Positions 1 to 7,342 of a stretch of 11,269 bases of DNA are shown here, in pieces. Every line of letters starts with the position of its first letter. Position 1 is the first letter of the stretch. Origin of the DNA: CALFCX01 sp964603025 (GTDB lineage Bacteria; Margulisbacteria; WOR-1; JAKLHX01); the NCBI GenBank assembly GCA_964603025.1, contig CAZRTO010000044.1, positions 1-11,269 of the forward strand. The letters run 5' to 3'. The notes below the pieces were generated by a model that ran no database searches, was not told the origin of the DNA, and saw only the letters and a list, made by a program, of their open reading frames with translations. Position numbers and translations under genes: made by a program.

Positions 1-1
1 C

Positions 2-1282
2 GAAAAGAACGCAATGCTACAGAGGATATACGGCACCGCATTTGAGTCCAAAAAGGATCTCGATGAATACCTGAAAAAGCTTGAAGAAGCACAGAAGCGC
101 GACCATCGTAAACTCGGGAAAGAACTGGATCTGTTCAATATTTACCACGAAGAAGCAGGAGCGGGACTGGTCTATTATCATCCAAAGGGAGCGGTATTGC
201 GCGGGATTATAGAGGACACTCTTAAAAAAGAACACCGCCGCCGCGGCTACAGCCAGGTAGTGATCCCACACATCGCCAAGATCGACCTATGGAACACCTC
301 CGGACATACGGGCTACTACAAAGAGAATATGTACTTCATGAACATAGACGAGCAGCAGTACGTGCTTAAACCTATGAATTGCCCCGGGCACGTGCTCATT
401 TTTAAGCGCAAGATCAACAGCTACCGCGAGATGCCGGTCAGGTTCTTTGAACTGGGTACGGTTTACCGTTATGAAAGGTCCGGCGTCCTGCACGGCCTCA
501 TGAGAGTAAGAGGGTTCACCCAGGATGACGCGCATATATTTTGTACTCCGCAGCAGCTTCAGGAAGAGATATCAAAAACAATAGATTTTGCCTTCGATAT
601 GATACGCAAATTCGGGTTCGAGGACTATAAAGTGTTCCTTGCTACCCGTCCGGACAGTTTTGTCGGTACCGAGGAGAACTGGAAGAGCGCAACGCTTGCC
701 CTTGAGGAAGCCATGAAAGCCAAGGGGATCAAGTATGAAATAGACCCCGGAGCCGGCGTGTTCTATGGTCCCAAAATAGACGTAAAGCTGAAAGACGCCA
801 TCGGGCGGTTCTGGCAGGGACCCACTATCCAGGTGGATTTTAATAACCCGGAAAGGTTCGACCTGAGCTACATCGGTGAGGACGGCGCTCATCACAGGCC
901 CGTTATGATACACAGGGTAGTACTGGGCAGCATGGAGAGGTTCATAGGCGTGCTCACAGAGCATTATGCCGGAGCTTTTCCTCTCTGGCTGGCGCCGGTC
1001 CAGGTCGTGGTGCTGCCCATTGCCGACCGCCACAACGACTATGCCCGCTCTGTCTCGGACAAACTTAAGCTAAAAGATATACGCGTGGAAACGGATGAAC
1101 GCAGGGAAAAGATAGGGCTTAAGATAAGGGAGGCGCAGCTGCAAAAGGTCCCTTATATGCTTGTTGTCGGGGATAAAGAAGTTGAGTCCGGTGCGGTGGC
1201 CGTCCGGTCAAGGGAAAAAGGCGATCTGGGCGCCACTACAGTGGATGAGTTCATGGGTGAGTTCGTTGACCGTCAGTGTTGA
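2..1282 (+). CDS. thrS: Threonyl-tRNA synthetase, C-terminal two thirds (5' end outside window)
   Basis: Class II aminoacyl-tRNA synthetase that charges tRNA-Thr in the cytoplasm. The frame is open to the left edge, so the ATG at position 14 is an internal methionine and the N-terminal TGS and editing domains lie outside the window. About 426 codons remain, which matches the catalytic core plus anticodon-binding domain of the usual ~640-residue enzyme. Seen directly: the MNCPGH stretch (Cys codon at 380), the motif 2 region around VRGFTQDDAHIF, and the motif 3 region IHRVVLGSMERFIGVLTEH. These carry the Cys and two His residues known in the family to bind the catalytic zinc. The last ~100 residues, from FPLWLAPVQVVVLPI onward, are the anticodon-binding domain. 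The gene stops at TGA 1280-1282. Many bacteria have infC next; here gltB follows. Confidence 0.97.
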   Translation, partial: EKNAMLQRIYGTAFESKKDLDEYLKKLEEAQKRDHRKLGKELDLFNIYHEEAGAGLVYYHPKGAVLRGIIEDTLKKEHRRRGYSQVVIPHIAKIDLWNTSGHTGYYKENMYFMNIDEQQYVLKPMNCPGHVLIFKRKINSYREMPVRFFELGTVYRYERSGVLHGLMRVRGFTQDDAHIFCTPQQLQEEISKTIDFAFDMIRKFGFEDYKVFLATRPDSFVGTEENWKSATLALEEAMKAKGIKYEIDPGAGVFYGPKIDVKLKDAIGRFWQGPTIQVDFNNPERFDLSYIGEDGAHHRPVMIHRVVLGSMERFIGVLTEHYAGAFPLWLAPVQVVVLPIADRHNDYARSVSDKLKLKDIRVETDERREKIGLKIREAQLQKVPYMLVVGDKEVESGAVAVRSREKGDLGATTVDEFMGEFVDRQC

Positions 1283-1294
1283 TTGAGGTAAAAT
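1266..1294 (+). promoter_or_regulatory. Putative sigma-70 promoter upstream of the gltB leader
   Basis: TTGACC (1266-1271) and TAAAAT (1289-1294) are separated by exactly 17 nt, each one or two mismatches from consensus. The -35 box lies inside the last codons of thrS. The predicted start is near 1301. It is the only good promoter seen upstream of gltB, and it lies before, not after, the terminator at 1352-1379. Confidence 0.6.
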
Positions 1295-1351
1295 ACTAGT
1301 ATAAGAGCTTATGTGTTAATACCAAGGGCGGGCGGCACTTAAATCTCGTTG

Positions 1352-1379
1352 AAGAGGATCTTTTGGGTCCTCTTTTTTG
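1352..1379 (+). terminator. Rho-independent terminator between thrS and gltB
   Basis: The stem AGAGGATC (1353-1360) pairs with GGTCCTCT (1366-1373), eight pairs including one T-G wobble, plus an extra A-T pair at the base. The loop is TTTTG, and a run of T follows (1374-1378). It can end thrS transcription. Because it also lies downstream of the 1266-1294 promoter and only about 20 nt before the gltB start, it could instead attenuate gltBD or end a short ~80-nt RNA. Confidence 0.8.
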
Positions 1380-1398
1380 TTTATATAGGGGCGGGAAC

Positions 1399-4300
1399 AT
1401 GACAGGATTACCGAAAAAACAGGGTTTATATGATCCGGCATTTGAACACGACAATTGCGGTGTCGGGTTCGTTTGCGATATAAACGGCAAAAAAACCCAT
1501 GATATCGTAGAAAAAGGAATAGAGATACTCAATCGTCTCAGTCACAGAGGCGCCACCGGTGCCGACCCAAATACCGGCGACGGCGCAGGCATACTTATAC
1601 AGATGCCGCACGAATTCTTTAAGTCGGAATGCCCGAGGTCCGGTATAAGTTTGACGGACCGGTATGCCGCGGGTTTTGTGTTCTTGCCTCAGGATAAAGC
1701 CGACAGAAAAGCTTGTGAAAAGCTGATGGAAGAAGCTGTTAAGGAAGAGGGCCTTTTACTGCTCGGGTTCAGGGATGTCTCCACGGACAATTCCGGAATA
1801 GGTGAAGGAGCCAAGAGAACAGAGCCCGTCATAAGACAGCTTTTTGTCGGTCTTGATGATGTTTCAACCTCAAAAATAAGTTTTGAAGCCCGTCTTTATA
1901 TTGTCCGGAAGATCATAGAATCCAGGGTCAGGGCTTCAAAAATAGCGCAAAAAGCGTTTTTCTATATTCCTTCGCTTTCTTCAAGGACCATAGTGTACAA
2001 GGGCCTTTTGATGCCACACCAGTTGAAAAGCTTTTATAGGGAGCTTTCCGATAACAGGATAAAGAGCTCCTTGTGTCTGGTCCACTCTCGTTACAGCACG
2101 AATACTTTCCCGACCTGGGACCTTGCCCAGCCGTTCAGATTCCTTGCTCATAACGGAGAGATCAACACTCTTCGAGGGAACATTAATTGGACACGCGCCA
2201 GGGAAAAGATGATGGACAGTAGCGTCCTGGGCAACAAGCTCAAAAAGATACTTCCCGTGATCGTCGAGGGCGGCAGCGATTCCGCGGCGCTTGACAACGT
2301 GCTCGAGATGCTGGTCATGTGCGGCAGAGACCTGCCTCACGCGATGATGATGCTGATCCCGCCNNNNNNNNNNNNNNNNNNNNNNNNNNNNNNNNNNNNN
2401 NNNNNNNNNNNNNNNNNNNNNNNNNNNNNNNNNNNNNNNNNNNNNNNNNNNNNNNNNNNNNNNTAAAGGACGATCTTTCATCAAGAAAGCCTTACGCAAA
2501 ATGGCTCAAAGACAATATCGTTAACCTTAAAGATATTGCCGTGCCGAAGAGAACAAAGCCCCTCAAGATATACGATATGGTCGCTGTCCAAAAGGCTTTT
2601 GGCTATACAAAGGAAGATATAAAGGTTTTGATCAAGCCCATGGCCGAAAAAGGCCAGGAGCCTGTCGGCTCGATGGGCAACGATACGCCGCTGGCAGTGC
2701 TGTCCAAAAGACCGCAGCTATTGTTCAATTATTTTAAGCAGCTGTTCGCGCAGGTAACGAATCCTCCCATAGATCCCATAAGGGAAGAGATCGTTATGTC
2801 TTACGACAGTTATGTGGGGCCTCAGTCAAATCTTCTTGATGAAAAGCCGGAGCATTGCAGGAGATTGAAAGTAAAAAATCCCATACTTACGAACGATGAT
2901 ATGGAAAAGATCCGGACGATGAAAACAGGGTCTTTCAGATCTAAGACTATTTCAATGCTTTTTGACCCGGTATCGGATGCTAATATGCGCAAGGCCATTG
3001 AGCGCATATGCACCGAAGCCTCATCCGCCATAAAAAAAGGTTTTACTCTTATAATACTTTCCGACCGCGGAGTAAGCAGGGACAAAGCCGCGGTCCCGTC
3101 GCTTCTCGCGGTCGCGGCGCTTCACTCTTATCTCACCGCCAGGGGGGAAAGGACCAAGGCGGGATTTTTGGTGGAGACCGGAGAGCCGAGAGAGGTCATG
3201 CATTTTGCCCTGTTATTCGGTTACGGTGCCGGCTGTGTGAACCCTTATCTTGCTTTTGACACCATAGACGGGCTTATTGATGAGGGCGAGATAGGATTGG
3301 ACAAAAAGACCGCCCATTACAATTATGTCAAGTCCGTTGAAAAGGGCCTCTTGAAGATACTTTCCAAAATGGGGATCTCCAGGCTCCAGAGCTACCGTGG
3401 CGCGCAGATATTCGAAGCGCTCGGACTTGGCAGTGAGCTTATAGAAAGATATTTTCCGGGGACGGTCTCAAGGATAGGGGGCGCAGGGCTAAAAGAGATA
3501 TCCAAAGAAACGCTGCTGCGGCATGAGGCGGCTTTTTGCCAATATGATGAGGATATTTCCGATGTCGGGGGAGTGTACCAGTGGCGCAAGACCGGAGAGA
3601 CGCATCTGTGGAATCCGGATACGATCTTTGCTCTCCAGCAGGCCGCCAGGAACAACGATCCGCAAAAATACGAGGAATTCTCCAAGCTGATAAATGACCA
3701 AAAAGGCTATAACGCGACCTTGAGGTCGCTCCTCAAGTTCAAAAAAGCCGCGCCGGTCGGTATCGACGAAGTGGAACCCGCCTCGGAAATAGTAAAGAGA
3801 TTCGTTACCGGCGCGATGAGCTTTGGTTCAATAAGCAAAGAAGCGCATGAAACTATCGCTATAGCCATGAACCGGCTCGGTGGCAGGTCCAATACCGGGG
3901 AGGGCGGGGAGGACCCAATAAGGTTCAAGCCGCTGCCCAACGGCGACAGTGTCCGCAGCTCGATCAAACAGGTCGCTTCAGGAAGGTTTGGAGTGAGCTG
4001 TAATTATCTGGTGAATGCAGATGAGATACAGATAAAGATGGCGCAGGGGGCAAAACCGGGCGAAGGCGGCCAGCTTCCGGGACATAAAGTGGATAAGGTG
4101 ATCGCCAGGATAAGATATTCTACTCCTGGGATAACATTGATATCTCCGCCGCCCCATCATGATATTTATTCGATAGAGGACCTGGCGCAGCTCATATTCG
4201 ACCTTAAGAACGTCAATCCTTCGGCCAGGATAAGCGTAAAGCTTGTTTCGGAAATAGGAGTAGGGACCATTGCTGCCGGGGTGGCGAAAGGCCACGCCGA

Positions 4301-5690
4301 TATGATCCTGATATCCGGAGGGGATGGAGGGACCGGGGCTTCTCCGCTCAGTTCGATAAAACATGCCGGGCTGCCGTGGGAGCTGGGATTATCCGAAGCG
4401 CATCAAACGCTTGTTCTGAACGATCTCCGCAGCAGGGTCCGGCTCCAGACGGACGGTCAGATGAGGACCGGCCGGGATGTCGTTGTAGCGGCCCTTTTGG
4501 GCGCCGAGGAATTCGGTTTCTGCACGGCGGTGCTGGTTGTGCTTGGCTGCGTGCTGCTTCGGCACTGCCATGTGAACAATTGTTCCCTCGGTATCGCCAC
4601 GCAGGATGAGGTCTGCAGAAAGCGTTTTTCAGGAAAACCGGAATACATCGAGAACTATCTGTATTTTGTGGCTGAAGAGATCAGGCAGATCATGGCATCT
4701 CTGGGCATCAGCAAGATGGACGATCTCATAGGCAGGACCGATCTGCTTGAGATAAACAAGGAGATGCTCGACTGGAAGAGCAGCGGGATCGATCTTTCGA
4801 GAATACTTTACCGGCCGCAGGCGGATGGCCCGGTGCGCATGACAAAGGCACAAAACCACGGCATAGACACCGTGCTTGACAACGCCCTGCTGGCGGATCT
4901 CATGCCGGCTATAGAGAACAAGGTGCCGGTCAGGATAGAAAGCCCCATAAAGAACGTCAACAGGACCGCGGGGGCCATGCTGAGCGGCAAGGTCTGTTCT
5001 CTGTACGGAGAGGAAGGGCTCTCTGACGATACCATAACCGTGAAATTCACCGGGGATGCCGGCCAGAGCTTCGGGGCATTTCTTGCTCCGGGAATTACTT
5101 TTGAGCTGGAGGGGCAGGCCAACGATTATGTCGGCAAAGGCCTTTCCGGAGGGAAGATAATAGTTTATCCTGACAAAAGCAGTTCTTTTGACCCGCAGAA
5201 GAACATGATCATCGGCAATACCACTTTTTACGGGGCGACCGCAGGAGAAGCTTATATAAGAGGGATAGCCGGCGAACGTTTCTGCATACGCAATTCAGGC
5301 ATATATGCCGTTGCGGAAGGAGTGGGGGATCACGCCTGCGAGTACATGACCGGCGGCCGCGTACTGATCCTTGGGTCCACCGGCCGGAATTTTGCCGCCG
5401 GGATGTCCGGAGGCATTGCTTATGTCTACGGTGCCGATGAAACGTTTAAGATCAAATGCAACAGGGAGCTGGTGAGTCTCGAAAAATGTGCTGTAACGGA
5501 CGAATCAATACTCCATTATCTCCTTCAGAACCATTACAAGCATACAAAAAGCCCGGTGGCAAAGAGGATAATGGACGATTTTGAAAAAGAATCAAAAAAG
5601 ATTGTAAAAGTGATACCGGCGGAATATAAAAAAGTTTTGGCGGCGGCAGAGCCTAAAAAGGCCAAGGCTGACGAGCCGTTCGATTTTTAA
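1399..5690 (+). CDS. gltB: Glutamate synthase (NADPH) large subunit, interrupted by an assembly gap
   Basis: Large subunit of GOGAT: hydrolyses glutamine, channels the ammonia to 2-oxoglutarate and forms glutamate. The start is ATG 1399, after a purine-rich GGGGCGGG; an upstream in-frame TTG at 1363 lies inside the terminator. Residues 1-19 look like the propeptide removed to expose Cys20 (codon 1456, in HDNCGVGF), the class II amidotransferase nucleophile. SHRGATGADPNTGDG, RYSTNTFPTWDLAQPF and LAHNGEINTLRGN complete this domain. After the gap come the central domain, the FMN-binding synthase domain (AQGAKPGEGGQLPGHK near 4040, SGGDGGTGASPLSS near 4320), the 3Fe-4S motif C-x5-C-x4-C (Cys codons 4548, 4566, 4581) and the C-terminal GXGXG beta-helix (about 5050-5440). 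About 1395 residues are visible; with ~100 lost in the gap this matches the usual ~1500. The reading frame differs across the gap only because the N run has an arbitrary length. Confidence 0.97.
2364..2463. other. Scaffold gap of 100 N inside gltB
   Basis: A run of exactly 100 N, the conventional placeholder for a gap of unknown size. It removes the end of the amidotransferase domain, after the AMMMLIP motif and before KDDLSSRKPYAKWL. From my memory of the family, about 100 residues (roughly 300 nt) normally lie between these points. For an intact frame the true length must be 2 modulo 3, while 100 is 1 modulo 3, so the frame change across the gap does not indicate a frameshift. Confidence 0.97.
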
Positions 5691-5692
5691 AC

Positions 5693-5697
5693 GGAGG
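5693..5697 (+). promoter_or_regulatory. Shine-Dalgarno site of gltD
   Basis: GGAGG sits 8 nt before the ATG at 5706 and just after the gltB stop. It fixes the gltD start and fits translation from a shared gltBD message. Confidence 0.85.
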
Positions 5698-5705
5698 ATA
5701 AGGCG

Positions 5706-7130
5706 ATGGCGGACCCGAAGGGATTTTTGAAATTTAAGAGACAGACCTGCACAATGAGGCCGGTCGAAGAGCGTCTTAAGGACTACAAGGAAATAACAGT
5801 GCTAAAAACACCCGGACAGTCATCTGAGCAGGCTTCGCGCTGCATGGACTGCGGGACGCCATTTTGTCACTCAAGCTGTCCTGTAGGCAACCTTATTCCG
5901 GAGTGGAACGACGAAATGTTCCGCGGTAAATGGGAAAAGGCGTATCTGGCGCTCCAGTCCACTAATAATTTTCCCGAAATAACCGGTCGTATATGCCCGG
6001 CGCTTTGCGAATATGGATGCGTGCTGGGTTATAATGACGATCCAGTCACCATAAGAGAGAACGAGCTGTCAATAATCGAAGAGGCTTTCAAGAGAGGGCT
6101 CGTCAAGCCCGCGCGCATAAAGAACAGATCAGGGAAAAAGGTCGCTGTGATCGGTTCCGGTCCGGCCGGACTTGCCGCGGCCGATGAGCTTAACAAAAAA
6201 GGCCACACGGTCACTGTGTTCGAGAGGGACAAAAGACCGGGAGGCATACTCAGGTACGGTATACCGGATTTTAAGCTGGACAAAGCCGTCATAGACAGAA
6301 GGCTGGGCCTATTAAAGAAAGAAGGCGTAATGTTCAAGACGGGCATTGATGTGGGGGGTGCGGTACCGGCAAAAGAGCTTCTCTCAGGGTTCGATGCTGT
6401 GTGTGTATGCATAGGGTCAAGAGCTCCCAGGGATATGGACATACCGGGAAGATCTTTAAGCGGGATACATTTCGCAATGGATTATCTTTGCCAGTCAAAC
6501 AGAAGGATCGCGGGAGAGAGTTTTGACGGCCTTGCGATAGACGCTTGCGGCAAAAGGGTGCTTGTTATAGGCGGCGGAGATACGGGGTCTGACTGCGTCG
6601 GGACTGCCAACCGTCAGGGAGCTTTGTCCGTTTCTCAGATAGAGATAATGCCCCGCCCGCCGGTGTGCAGGACAGAGGATATGCCCTGGCCGAAATATCC
6701 GATGCTTTTTAAGACATCTACCAGCCATGAAGAAGGTGCGGACAGACAATGGTCTATACTGACAAAAAAATTCGAGGGGAGCTCGGGATCGGTAGAGCGC
6801 GTGCTATGTGCCAGAGTGGAATTCGTCCATGACAAAGAAAAGGGCTGCAAGGTCATGCGGCAGGTCGAAGGGACCGAATTCGTCATCGAAGCGGACCTTG
6901 TCATACTGGCTCTCGGGTTCGTGCATCCGGATCATGGAGGGATCGTAAGGTCCCTGGGGCTTAAGACCGATCCGAGAGGCAATATACTTGCCGGAGAAGA
7001 CCACATGACATCCCAAAAAAAAGTTTTTGCCGCGGGGGATGCCAGGCGCGGGGCGTCTCTGGTGGTTTGGGCCATATATGAGGGCAGGCAGGCCGCGTCT
7101 GCAATTGACAGGTTCTTAAGTAAGCGTTGA
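5706..7130 (+). CDS. gltD: Glutamate synthase (NADPH) small subunit
   Basis: The 474-residue beta subunit of GOGAT takes electrons from NADPH through FAD and passes them by iron-sulphur clusters to the FMN of GltB. The length is normal for the family. The N-terminal half carries two cysteine groups: Cys46, Cys49, Cys54 and Cys58 (CMDCGTPFCHSSCP), then Cys97, Cys101 and Cys105 (ICPALCEYGC), the pattern that binds two 4Fe-4S clusters. The FAD-binding GSGPAG is at residues 150-155, the NADPH-binding GGGDTG at 289-294, and the C-terminal FAD motif FAAGDARRGASLVVWA is near the end. It starts 15 nt after the gltB stop with GGAGG at good spacing, so the two form one operon. Related Fe-S oxidoreductases (NfnB, PreT-like) share the fold, but the gltB neighbour makes GltD the clear choice. 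Confidence 0.97.
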   Translation: MADPKGFLKFKRQTCTMRPVEERLKDYKEITVLKTPGQSSEQASRCMDCGTPFCHSSCPVGNLIPEWNDEMFRGKWEKAYLALQSTNNFPEITGRICPALCEYGCVLGYNDDPVTIRENELSIIEEAFKRGLVKPARIKNRSGKKVAVIGSGPAGLAAADELNKKGHTVTVFERDKRPGGILRYGIPDFKLDKAVIDRRLGLLKKEGVMFKTGIDVGGAVPAKELLSGFDAVCVCIGSRAPRDMDIPGRSLSGIHFAMDYLCQSNRRIAGESFDGLAIDACGKRVLVIGGGDTGSDCVGTANRQGALSVSQIEIMPRPPVCRTEDMPWPKYPMLFKTSTSHEEGADRQWSILTKKFEGSSGSVERVLCARVEFVHDKEKGCKVMRQVEGTEFVIEADLVILALGFVHPDHGGIVRSLGLKTDPRGNILAGEDHMTSQKKVFAAGDARRGASLVVWAIYEGRQAASAIDRFLSKR

Positions 7131-7342
7131 TATCATTCCGGAGGCACCGCGAATATCATATATTCGCAAATAGAACTCGAATTGATCCGAATCGCGCGAA
7201 TTCCGGACATTTATTTTGAGATATCGATTCCGGATTCGCGTTATTCGCGCAATTGGCGGTATTAGGGCTTATTCCCATTCGAGTGATTAGTGCTCTTTTC
7301 GCAAATTCCTATTAGCATTATTCGCACTGCTTACCATTCGGG
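7131..7342. repeat. AT-rich spacer filled with short CGAAT/ATTCG and ATTAG repeats
   Basis: Spacer of 212 bp between the convergent ends of gltD and the minus-strand gene, with no credible ORF. CGAAT occurs at 7150, 7178, 7188 and 7197, and its complement ATTCG at 7162, 7234, 7243, 7277, 7320 and 7336: ten copies where chance in random sequence gives about 0.4. ATTCCGG occurs at 7135, 7200 and 7227, twice preceded by GATATC (7129-7141 and 7220-7233). ATTAG occurs at 7261, 7286 and 7311, exactly 25 nt apart. It looks like a degenerate intergenic repeat element. I cannot name its family. Confidence 0.65.
7149..7167. repeat. Perfect 8-bp hairpin just after gltD
   Basis: GCGAATAT (7149-7156) and ATATTCGC (7160-7167) form a perfect stem around a CAT loop, 19 nt after the gltD stop. 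It may stabilise or help end the gltBD message, but no T run follows, so it is not a standard intrinsic terminator. It is built from the same CGAAT/ATTCG module as the rest of the spacer. Confidence 0.6.

Noticed and set aside
572..1033. Minus-strand open frames inside thrS, gltB and gltD
   Set aside because: They mirror highly conserved coding sequence on the plus strand and have no family resemblance or ribosome binding sites.
1301..1379. Leader before gltB as a T-box or other known riboswitch
   Set aside because: It is only about 80 nt long and I see no T-box sequence, specifier loop or other recognisable riboswitch core.
1363..1398. Upstream TTG start for gltB at 1363
   Set aside because: It lies inside the terminator hairpin and adds a 12-residue tail unlike GltB. 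The ATG at 1399 gives a normal short propeptide before the catalytic Cys.
2464..2466. TAA stop after the gap, suggesting a truncated gltB or two separate genes
   Set aside because: It is in the upstream frame only if the gap is really 100 nt. The protein sequence continues as normal GltB in the other frame, and 100 N is a placeholder.
7149..7167. Hairpin after gltD as an intrinsic terminator
   Set aside because: The stem is perfect but no T run follows on either strand, so it is listed only as a hairpin repeat.
7253..7270. Possible sigma-54 promoter (TTGGC with GG-N10-GC spacing at 7255-7268)
   Set aside because: Only the GG and GC spacing and the TTGGC half fit; the -12 half is poor. It points towards the end of the convergent minus-strand gene, with no plus-strand gene downstream, and it sits in repeat sequence.
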